Shown here piece after piece: positions 36,081 through 43,642 of a DNA stretch of 64,000 nucleotides. The notes below the pieces were generated by a model. The model saw nothing but the letters and a program-made list of their open reading frames with translations, was not told where the DNA came from and made no database searches. The position numbers and the translations under genes are program-made. The stretch covers positions 310,001 to 374,000 of the forward strand of contig NZ_BSDE01000002.1 of assembly GCF_030268085.1 (NCBI RefSeq). The letters are read 5' to 3'. The DNA comes from Geothrix limicola (GTDB lineage: Bacteria > Acidobacteriota > Holophagae > Holophagales > Holophagaceae). Every line of letters starts with the position of its first letter. The stretch's first letter is position 1.

Positions 36081-37661
36081 ATGAAACTGCCCCTCGTCGC
36101 CCTCTGCGGACGCCCCAACGTGGGCAAGTCCACCCTCTTCAACCGGCTCACCCGCAGCCGCGCGGCCCTGGTCCACGACCTGCCGGGCATGACCCGCGAC
36201 CGCAGCTACGGCCGCGTCACCTGCCTGGGCGAGACCGGCGAGGCCGAAGAAGTCTTCGAGCTGGTGGACACCGGCGGCCTCGATTTCGAAGGCGACGACG
36301 TCATCACCCAGGGCATCACGCGCATGGCCGAGGCCGCGCTGGGCGAGGCTCACATCGCCATCCTGCTGGTGGACGGCCACGACGGACTCACGGCGGGCGA
36401 CGAAGAGATCGCCACGCGCCTGCGTCGCCAGGGCAAGCCCATCCTGCTCGTCATCAACAAGCTCGACGGCATGAAGGGCGGCGCGCCCGATGCCGGCTTC
36501 TACGGCCTGGGTTTCGATCTGGTGCTGTCCATCTCCGCGGCCCACGGCGCGGGCGTGCCCGAGCTGATCGAAGCCCTCCGTGCCCGCCTGCCCTTCCACC
36601 GCACGCCCGAAGAAGCCGAGACCCACGAGCTTTCGGACGAACTGCGTTTCGCCCTCATCGGACGGCCCAACGTCGGCAAGTCCTCGCTGACGAACCGCCT
36701 GCTGGGCTACGAACGGAGCCTCGTCAGCGAGGTGGCCGGCACCACACGCGATACGGTGGACACGGTCTTCCACGTGAAGGACAAGGTCTACCGGATGATC
36801 GACACGGCGGGCATCCGCAAGAAGGGCAAGACCCACGAGGGCGCCGAGAAGCTGAGCATCCTGAAGGCCAAGCAGGCCATGGCCCGGGCCGACGTCAGCC
36901 TGCTGCTGCTCGATGCCGTCGAAGGCGCCACGCACCAGGACGCGGTCATCGCGGGCTACGCACAGGAGGCCGGCGCCGCCGTCATCCTCGTCGTGAACAA
37001 GTGGGATCTCGTCGAGAAGGACACCCACACCATCTACGGCGCCGAAGAGGATCTGCGCCGCAGCCTCGGCTTCCTGCACCACGCGCCCATGATCTTCCTC
37101 TCGGCGCTGACTGGACAACGCGTGTCCAAACTCTTCGGCATGATCGACGAGCTCGCAGAGGCCCACGGGCGCCGCATCCCCACGGGCGAGCTGAACCGCT
37201 TCCTGCGCGAATCCGTGGCGGCCATGAGCCCCCACGCCATTGACGGCAAGCTGCCCAAGCTCTACTTCATGACCCAGGTGGGCGTGCGGCCCCCCAGCTT
37301 CGTCGTTAAGGCCAACACGGACCGCGGCCTGCATTTCAGCTACGTGCGCTACCTGGAGAACCGCCTGCGCGAACAGTTCGGCCTCGCGGGCGTGCCCCTG
37401 CGCCTCAGCGTCCAGAAGAAGACGCGGGGCGAGGGCGAGGAACCCGAAGTGGCGCCGGTGCGCCGCATCCTCGATCCCGGCGAAGGCCTCAAACCTTCGC
37501 GCAGCAACGAATCACTGCAGGCCCAGAAAGCCGACAAGATCAAGCCTCGCCCCCGGCCCAAGAAGAAGGAGGGCCCCAAGCCCGCCGCCAAGCAGGCCCC
37601 GCGAAAGGGCCCTGGTGCTCCCCCAAAGCGGGTCCGGCAGAAATCCACGAAGAAGGGCTGA
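36081..37661 (+). CDS. der: Ribosome-associated double-domain GTPase Der (EngA)
   Basis: A 526-residue GTPase required for 50S subunit maturation. Two tandem G domains: GRPNVGKSTLFNRL, DTGG and NKLD in the first, GRPNVGKSSLTNRL, DTAG and NKWD in the second. A C-terminal KH-like domain follows (FMTQVGVRPPSFVVKANTDR). The last 65 residues are a lysine/proline-rich extension (RPRPKKKEGPKPAAKQAPRK) beyond the usual length, probably an RNA- or ribosome-binding tail. Confidence 0.97.
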   Translation: MKLPLVALCGRPNVGKSTLFNRLTRSRAALVHDLPGMTRDRSYGRVTCLGETGEAEEVFELVDTGGLDFEGDDVITQGITRMAEAALGEAHIAILLVDGHDGLTAGDEEIATRLRRQGKPILLVINKLDGMKGGAPDAGFYGLGFDLVLSISAAHGAGVPELIEALRARLPFHRTPEEAETHELSDELRFALIGRPNVGKSSLTNRLLGYERSLVSEVAGTTRDTVDTVFHVKDKVYRMIDTAGIRKKGKTHEGAEKLSILKAKQAMARADVSLLLLDAVEGATHQDAVIAGYAQEAGAAVILVVNKWDLVEKDTHTIYGAEEDLRRSLGFLHHAPMIFLSALTGQRVSKLFGMIDELAEAHGRRIPTGELNRFLRESVAAMSPHAIDGKLPKLYFMTQVGVRPPSFVVKANTDRGLHFSYVRYLENRLREQFGLAGVPLRLSVQKKTRGEGEEPEVAPVRRILDPGEGLKPSRSNESLQAQKADKIKPRPRPKKKEGPKPAAKQAPRKGPGAPPKRVRQKSTKKG

Positions 37662-37716
37662 AGCTCTTCGGTGCATCGTTTTTTACTGAATCAGGGTGAT
37701 GAATGTTTTCACAACG

Positions 37717-37745
37717 TTCACGCCCCGGAAGCGCTGCCATAGAAT
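37717..37745 (+). promoter_or_regulatory. Candidate promoter of the phospholipase C gene
   Basis: TTCACG (37717-37722) and TAGAAT (37740-37745) are separated by 17 bp. The -10 box lies about 40 bp before the ATG, leaving a short leader that contains the Shine-Dalgarno hairpin. Confidence 0.5.
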
Positions 37746-37760
37746 CGCAACCCGAACTTT

Positions 37761-37784
37761 GAAGCCTCACGCCAAGGAGGCTTC
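37761..37784 (+). promoter_or_regulatory. Hairpin covering the Shine-Dalgarno of the phospholipase C gene
   Basis: GAAGCCTC (37761-37768) and GAGGCTTC (37777-37784) form a perfect 8-bp stem with an 8-base loop ending directly before the ATG. The AAGGAGG ribosome site lies within the loop and 3' arm, so the folded leader would hide it. This suggests translational control, for example by temperature or a protein, but no ligand domain is visible. Confidence 0.6.
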
Positions 37785-39932
37785 ATGCTGGTTCGAAGGA
37801 TCGCATTTTCTCTCGTGATCGGGCTTTCCATGGCCGGGGCCCTCCCCGCCCTGGCCCAGTCCGACTCCCGCACAGACTCGAGCTCCGGGGCCGGATCCCA
37901 GGCCCTGATGGACAGCATCCGTCGCGCGCTGGCCATCCCCGCCCATCACCGCCGGGGCAGCCTCGCCGACGTCGAGCACATCGTCATCCTCACCCAGGAG
38001 AACCGCTCCTTCGATCACTACTTCGGCACGATGAGAGGCGTTCGTGGCTTCGGCGATCCGCGCGCCGTCCGGCTGCCCTCGGGAAGGTCCGTGTGGCATC
38101 AGGCCAACGGCGCGGGCGAGGTGCTGCCCTACCGGCCCGACGTGCCGGACCTCGGCATGACCTTCCTCCAGGATGTGGAACACGGCTGGAACGATTCCCA
38201 CCAGGCCTGGAACGGCGGGAACTACGATCAGTGGATTCCCGCCAAGGGAACCTCGTCGATGGCCTACTACACGCGCAAAGACATCCCCTTCCACTACGCC
38301 CTGGCGGACGCCTTCACGGTGTGCGACGCCTACTACTGCTCCCTGATGGGCCCCACGGATCCCAACCGCTACCACATGTGGACCGGCTGGGTCGGCAACG
38401 ACGGCAAGAACGGCGGCCCGGTCATCAGCAACGCCGAAGTGGGCTACGACTGGTCCACCTACCCCGAGCGTCTGCAGAAGGCCGGCATCTCCTGGAAGGT
38501 CTACCAGGACATCGGCAAGGGGCTCGACGCCAACGGCTATTGGGGCTGGACGGCGGACCCCTTCATCGGCAACTACGGTGACAATTCCCTGCTCTACTTC
38601 CACCAGTACCAGAACGCCCTGCCCGGCACGCCCCTGGCCGACAACGCCAAGACCGGCACCGATGTCTCCACGAGCGGCACGCTGATCGACGCTTTCCGCG
38701 CGGATGTGCGCGCGGGCAAGCTGCCCCAGGTCTCCTGGATCGCCGCGCCCGAGGCCTATTCCGAGCATCCCAACTGGCCCGCCAACTACGGCGCCTGGTT
38801 CATCTCGCAGTTCCTCGATGCCCTGACGGAGAACCCCGAGGTCTGGAGCAAGACCGTCGTCTTCCTCAACTACGACGAGAACGGCGGATTCTTCGACCAC
38901 ATGGTGCCGCCTACGCCGCCGCAGACGGCCGCCCAGGGCCAGTCCACCGTGGACACCGGGAACGAGATCTTCCCCGGCAACCCGAGCAACCCCAGCGGCC
39001 CCTACGGCCTCGGCGTGCGCGTACCCATGCTCGTGATCTCGCCCTGGAGCAAGGGCGGCTACGTGGATTCCCAGGTCTTCGACCACACCTCGCTCATCCG
39101 CTTCATCGAAGCCCGCTTCGGCGCCCAGGATCCGAACCTGATCGAGACCAACATCACCCCCTGGCGCCGCGCGGTGGCCGGCGACCTCACCTCGGCGTTC
39201 AACTTCTCCAGGCCCGATGCCTCCGTCGCTCCCCTGCCCGACGCCCTGGCCTACCAGCCCCAGGACAAGCTCAGGCATCTCGATTTCGTGGCCGTCCCAC
39301 CCGTCGTCCAGTCCCTTCCCAATCAGGAACCCGGACTGAGGCCGGCGCGGCCCCTGCCCTACGCCCTGCACGCCCACGGCAGCCTCCAGCCTTCATCCCA
39401 GACTTTCCGCATCGGCTTCGAGAACACGGGCCAGGCGGCCGCCGTCTTCCAGGTGCGATCCGGCCAGACCTCCGAGTCGCCGCGCACCTATACGGTGGAG
39501 GCGGGTAAACACCTCGAGGATGCGTGGCACCTGGGAGGCCAGGCGACGGATTACAATCTCGCAGTCTACGGTCCGAACGGCTTCCTCCGCGCCTTCAAGG
39601 GCGGCGCTTCTCAAGGGAGTGCCGCCCTCGACGTGCGGGTCGGATACGACCTTTGCGAAAGCGCTCTCACCCTGGCCATCACCAGCCTGGACGCCCATGA
39701 CGACCGGTTGCGCATCACCGACAACTACACGGGGACGACCTTCAAGCACGTCCTGAAGCCCGGCGGACGCCTGACGAAGCCCTGGCCCTCCCTGGGTCAC
39801 TCGGGCTGGTATGACCTGACGATCAAGGTTGCGGACGATCCGGGCTTCGAGTACCACTTCGCCGGACACATCGAAACCGGGAAGGACAGCGTGAGCGACC
39901 CGGCCCTGGGCGGCCTCCAGCATGAGGAGTAG
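37785..39932 (+). CDS. Phosphocholine-type (non-hemolytic) phospholipase C
   Basis: A 715-residue secreted phosphoesterase of the PLC/acid phosphatase (AcpA) superfamily, cleaving phospholipid head groups. The signal peptide (RRIAFSLVIGLSMAGALPAL) is followed by the hallmark HIVILTQENRSFDHYFGTM, which carries the metal-binding Glu-Asn near residue 70. DPNRYHMWTGW, FLNYDENGGFFDHMVPP and SPWSKGGYVDSQVFDHTSL complete the active site. Two C-terminal DUF756-like domains (residues about 530-700) are typical of bacterial PLC. It may act in phosphate scavenging or lipid turnover; no Pho box was recognised. Confidence 0.93.
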   Translation: MLVRRIAFSLVIGLSMAGALPALAQSDSRTDSSSGAGSQALMDSIRRALAIPAHHRRGSLADVEHIVILTQENRSFDHYFGTMRGVRGFGDPRAVRLPSGRSVWHQANGAGEVLPYRPDVPDLGMTFLQDVEHGWNDSHQAWNGGNYDQWIPAKGTSSMAYYTRKDIPFHYALADAFTVCDAYYCSLMGPTDPNRYHMWTGWVGNDGKNGGPVISNAEVGYDWSTYPERLQKAGISWKVYQDIGKGLDANGYWGWTADPFIGNYGDNSLLYFHQYQNALPGTPLADNAKTGTDVSTSGTLIDAFRADVRAGKLPQVSWIAAPEAYSEHPNWPANYGAWFISQFLDALTENPEVWSKTVVFLNYDENGGFFDHMVPPTPPQTAAQGQSTVDTGNEIFPGNPSNPSGPYGLGVRVPMLVISPWSKGGYVDSQVFDHTSLIRFIEARFGAQDPNLIETNITPWRRAVAGDLTSAFNFSRPDASVAPLPDALAYQPQDKLRHLDFVAVPPVVQSLPNQEPGLRPARPLPYALHAHGSLQPSSQTFRIGFENTGQAAAVFQVRSGQTSESPRTYTVEAGKHLEDAWHLGGQATDYNLAVYGPNGFLRAFKGGASQGSAALDVRVGYDLCESALTLAITSLDAHDDRLRITDNYTGTTFKHVLKPGGRLTKPWPSLGHSGWYDLTIKVADDPGFEYHFAGHIETGKDSVSDPALGGLQHEE

Positions 39933-40390
39933 CCTTCCGTTTCGGAGAGGTTGCGCCTTGGCGTTCGAGCGAATTGGGCGCTGCCCATTTTTCCCGGCCG
40001 TTCCTGCCTTGAAGTAGCTTCGAGAACCCGCTTCAGGCTCATTCGTGCCCCCATCCCCGCCTCCCCGGCGCGTGGATGGGGGCCTTGGCATTTGGAAAAT
40101 AGCTTGAGAAACACCACAAACAAGAGGTTGGTGGAATTTATTAATTATTAATATGGATAGATTAAAATCAAAAATATGTAAACAGAAATGATTCTCATAA
40201 AAATTAACAACCCTTAACTTGAGCCCTTGACGCCCTGCCCGGAAGCTGACTGAGTCATTCCGTTCTTTGCTGCAATTCATGCCAGGACACCTCCTCCCCC
40301 GGAGGGCTGCCTGGAACCAGCCGGGTCGAAGCACCCGGGTGGCAAAGCATTCCCACCCCCCCCCCCACCCCACCCCGTGAGGAGTTGCCC
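39933..40390. other. 458-bp intergenic region: terminator-like hairpin, AT-rich block, C-tract
   Basis: No gene is supported. Contents in order: an inverted repeat GCCCCCATCC/GGATGGGGGC at 40047-40083 that may end the phospholipase transcript (no clear T-tract). Next comes a markedly AT-rich block at about 40085-40215 (TTTATTAATTATTAATATGG and similar), far below the surrounding GC content, likely an UP-element or nucleoid-protein-binding promoter region. TTGACG lies at 40227-40232. An uninterrupted C11 tract (40356-40366) lies 24 bp before the M4 peptidase start. Confidence 0.7.
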
Positions 40391-43096
40391 ATGGCGACTT
40401 TCAAGGGCCGTATGGCCCTGTCCTTTGTCACCGCAGCCCTGGCTGCCGGTTCCCTCCTGGCCAATGCCCCGCAGGAATCCCTGCAGGGTCGCGCCGCGGC
40501 CGATCACCTGCTTTCGCAGCGGTCCCAGCTGGGTCTGGACGCCAACCACGACTTCCGGCTCCGCCGAACCCACACCGACGAACTCGGCCAGACCCACGCC
40601 CACTTCCAGCAGACCTACAAGGGCGTCCGCGTCTGGGGCGGAGATGCCATCTCCCATGTGGACCACCAGGGCCGCCACCTGCCTCTGACCCACAGCCTCT
40701 CCCGCCACATCAACCTCAACGTCACCCCGGCCATGAGCAGCGACGAGGCCCTGGCGGTCGTCCATCAGGATCTCGCCCCCGCCGGTTCGTACGCCTACGA
40801 GCCCACCGTCGAGCTCGTGATCGTGCCTGAGACCGTCAACGTGGTGCGCAATGGCATCCGCGCCGAGCAGGCCAATGCCGTGGACGTGACCGCTCAGGTC
40901 CTCCGGCACACCCTCGCCTACCACATCCACACCCAGCTGGAGAACGGCACCGCCGAGACCGCTCACACCGACTACCTGATCAACGCCCACACCGGCGCCA
41001 TCCTGAGCAAGTGGAGCACCCTGCACACCAGCGCTGTCGTCGGCACGGCCAACACCCAGTACTCCGGCACGGTGCAGATCAACACCAACAGCACCGCCAC
41101 GGGCTTCGAGCTGCGCGACATGACCCGCGGCACCGGCGGCACCTTCGGCAACAACGTGGTGACCAACCTCAACCACGCCACCAGCGGGACCGGCACCATC
41201 TACACCGATGCCGACAACACCTGGGGCGACGGCGCCAACTACATCTCTGGCGGCTCCACGACGAGCGCCAACGGCCAGACGGCCGCCGTCGACGCCCACT
41301 ACGGCATCATGGCCACCTGGGACATGTTCAAGAAGGTCCTCGGTCGCAACGGCATCGACAACACCGGCAAGGCCTCGTACCTGCGCGTGCACTACAGCAG
41401 CTCGTACGACAACGCCTTCTGGGATGACACCTGCTTCTGCATGACCTTCGGCGATGGTTCCTCCTTCAAGAGCCTCGAGTCCGTCGACGTGGCCGGCCAC
41501 GAGATGAGCCACGGCGTCTGCGCCACCGCCGTCCCTGGCGGCCTCACCTACTCGGGCGAATCGGGCGGTCTGAACGAGTCCAACTCGGACATCTTCGGCA
41601 CCATGGTCGAGTTCTACGACCTGGGCGGCGGCCTGGCTTCCGGTGCCACGACGATCCCCTCCACCGGCGGCAACTGGACCATCGGCGAGCAGCTCGAGAC
41701 CTCCAGCTTCCCCACGCCCCTGCGTTACATGTACAAGCCCAGCAAGGACGGCAGCTCGCCCGACGCCTGGTCTTCCACCATCGGCAACCTGGACGTGCAC
41801 TACAGCAGCGGCCCGGGCAACCGCGAGTTCTACTTCCTGAGCCAGGGCGCGAGCAACGTGTCCTCCAGCGACTACTACAGCTCGTACACCCCCGCCGGCT
41901 TCGCGGGCGTGGGCAACGATCACGCCGCCCGCATCCACTACCGCGCGCTGACCACGTACTACACGTCGAGCACCACGTACGCCCAGGCCCGCACGGCCCA
42001 CATCAACGCCGCCAAGGACCTCTACGGCGCCGGCAGCCCCGAAGAGCAGGCCGTCTGGAACTCCTTCGCCGCCATCAACGTGGGCAGCGCCTGGACCGGC
42101 AGCACCGCTCTGGCCGCCGCCATCACCACGCCCTCCGGCAACGTGACCATCGCCTCCGGCACCAGCCAGTCCTTTGTGGGCGCGGCTTCGGGCGGCACGA
42201 GCCCCTATACCTACAGCTGGACCTTCGGTGACGGCGGCACCGCCTCCACGGCATCCGCCAGCCACACCTACACCAACACCGGCTCCACGGCCGTCACCTA
42301 CACCGCCACCTTCACGGTCACCGATAGCGCCAGCCACACCGCCAGCGCCACCCGCACCATCACCGTGAACCCGGCGGCCGGCGTGGCCGTCGCCATCAGC
42401 CCCACCACGGTGAGCCTCAACACCGGCGCCACCCAGCAGTTCACCGCCTCCGTCACCGGCAGCACCAACACCGCCGTGACCTGGAGCGTCGTGGAAGCCG
42501 GCGGCGGCAGCGTGTCCACCTCGGGTCTCTACACCGCGCCCACCACGGCTGGCACCTACCACGTGAAGGCCACCAGCCAGGCGGATACCACCAAGTCCGC
42601 CACGGCCACCGTCACCGTCAGCGCCCCCGGCACCACCACCGAGCTCATCACCAACGGCGGCTTCGAATCCGGCGTCACGGGCTGGAGCGGCAATACGGGC
42701 GACATCAACACCTGGAGCGGCCAGCCCGCCCACTCGGGCACCAAGAACGCCTGGCTGCAGGGCAATGGAAGCACCTCTTCCGAAAACCTCTCCCAGTCCA
42801 TCGCCATCCCCAGCACCGCCACCTCGGCCACGCTGACCTTCTGGCTGCACATCGACACGGCGGAGACCACCACCACCACCGCCTATGACACGATGAAGGT
42901 GCAGGTCATCAGCGGCACCACGACCACCACCCTGGCCACCTACTCGAACCTGAACAAGGCCACCGGCTATGCCCAGAAGACCTTCGACCTCAGCGCCTAC
43001 AAGGGCAAGACCGTGACGCTGAAGTTCCTCGGTTCCGAAGACAGCAGCCTCCAGACCTCCTTCGTCCTCGACGACGTGAGCGTCAAGGTCCAGTAG
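40391..43096 (+). CDS. Secreted thermolysin-family (M4) metallopeptidase with PKD, Ig-like and jelly-roll C-terminal domains
   Basis: A 901-residue exported protease. The start has AGGAG at 6 bp spacing. A signal peptide (ALSFVTAALAAGSLLANA) precedes an FTP/PepSY-type propeptide with autoprocessing look (YKGVRVWGGDAISHVD). The M4 domain has the zinc motif VAGHEMSHGV near residue 369 and the third ligand Glu in GGLNESNSDIFG. After about residue 580 come a PKD domain (YTYSWTFGDGGTAS), a bacterial Ig-like domain (VAISPTTVSLNTGATQQF) and a carbohydrate-binding-like jelly roll (ITNGGFESGVTGWSG to FVLDDVSVKV). It is an extracellular, protein-degrading enzyme. Confidence 0.94.
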   Translation: MATFKGRMALSFVTAALAAGSLLANAPQESLQGRAAADHLLSQRSQLGLDANHDFRLRRTHTDELGQTHAHFQQTYKGVRVWGGDAISHVDHQGRHLPLTHSLSRHINLNVTPAMSSDEALAVVHQDLAPAGSYAYEPTVELVIVPETVNVVRNGIRAEQANAVDVTAQVLRHTLAYHIHTQLENGTAETAHTDYLINAHTGAILSKWSTLHTSAVVGTANTQYSGTVQINTNSTATGFELRDMTRGTGGTFGNNVVTNLNHATSGTGTIYTDADNTWGDGANYISGGSTTSANGQTAAVDAHYGIMATWDMFKKVLGRNGIDNTGKASYLRVHYSSSYDNAFWDDTCFCMTFGDGSSFKSLESVDVAGHEMSHGVCATAVPGGLTYSGESGGLNESNSDIFGTMVEFYDLGGGLASGATTIPSTGGNWTIGEQLETSSFPTPLRYMYKPSKDGSSPDAWSSTIGNLDVHYSSGPGNREFYFLSQGASNVSSSDYYSSYTPAGFAGVGNDHAARIHYRALTTYYTSSTTYAQARTAHINAAKDLYGAGSPEEQAVWNSFAAINVGSAWTGSTALAAAITTPSGNVTIASGTSQSFVGAASGGTSPYTYSWTFGDGGTASTASASHTYTNTGSTAVTYTATFTVTDSASHTASATRTITVNPAAGVAVAISPTTVSLNTGATQQFTASVTGSTNTAVTWSVVEAGGGSVSTSGLYTAPTTAGTYHVKATSQADTTKSATATVTVSAPGTTTELITNGGFESGVTGWSGNTGDINTWSGQPAHSGTKNAWLQGNGSTSSENLSQSIAIPSTATSATLTFWLHIDTAETTTTTAYDTMKVQVISGTTTTTLATYSNLNKATGYAQKTFDLSAYKGKTVTLKFLGSEDSSLQTSFVLDDVSVKVQ

Positions 43097-43111
43097 CCTG
43101 GATCCGTTCCA

Positions 43112-43145
43112 AGAAACAGGGCCGCCATTTGGCGGCCCTGTTTCT
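43112..43145 (+). terminator. Rho-independent terminator after the M4 peptidase gene
   Basis: GAAACAGGGCCGCC-ATTT-GGCGGCCCTGTTTC hairpin followed by TTTTGG, 15 bp past the stop codon; nearly symmetrical, so it may also end the convergent transcript. Confidence 0.9.
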
Positions 43146-43163
43146 TTTGGCTCTGCAGGAAAC

Positions 43164-43529
43164 CTAGGCCATCGAGGAATCCGGGGCCGCGGAACTCGGC
43201 GCATAAGCCCTACGACTGCGCCAGACGAGCCTGCCCGACCAGGCCGTGAACAGGGCCACCGCCGCCAGGATCCCCGCCAGGCGCGACCAGGGCTCCCCGT
43301 AGGCCAGGCGCTCCTGCACCCGCAGCCAGGTCATGAAGCCCCAGATGAGCGATCCGAATCCGAGCGCCACCGTCATCAGCCCGCGCACCTCGGGCCAGGG
43401 CACCAGCAGCGCCAGCATCAGCATGAGGGTCAGGGGCACGATCATGACCAGAGGCAGGCCCAGGCGCATGAACAGGGCGGCGAGCAGCAGCAGGGAGAAC
43501 TGGGCGGGCAGGATGCGAAGGAAGGACAT
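43164..43529 (-). CDS. Small integral membrane protein, unknown function
   Basis: A 121-residue protein with about four transmembrane helices (FSLLLLAALFMRLGLPLVMI, VPLTLMLMLALLVPW, MTVALGFGSLIWGFMTWL, LAGILAAVALFTAWSGRLVW). The start at 43529 has GGAG upstream; a longer reading to 43637 lacks such support. The family is not recognised. It is convergent with the M4 gene, sharing its terminator region. Confidence 0.72.
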   Translation of the reverse strand: MSFLRILPAQFSLLLLAALFMRLGLPLVMIVPLTLMLMLALLVPWPEVRGLMTVALGFGSLIWGFMTWLRVQERLAYGEPWSRLAGILAAVALFTAWSGRLVWRSRRAYAPSSAAPDSSMA

Positions 43530-43642
43530 GGGGACTCCGGCGGACCATAAATCATACTGATTAGTCCGAAATACGCGGATCACAACCTGGAGTCCCTCGG
43601 CTCGGTTCAAGTCCGGGCGTGCCGACCTGAGGCGCAAGGTGC

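Noticed and set aside
35574..37334. A 586-residue form of the SnoaL-like protein
   Set aside because: The extension is antisense to der; the ATG at 35981 has AGGAG and a proper signal peptide.
40277..43204. 975-residue minus-strand open frame
   Set aside because: Antisense to the M4 peptidase gene, which has a full catalytic motif set and a Shine-Dalgarno; the antisense product is repetitive Gly/Ala/Val without domains.
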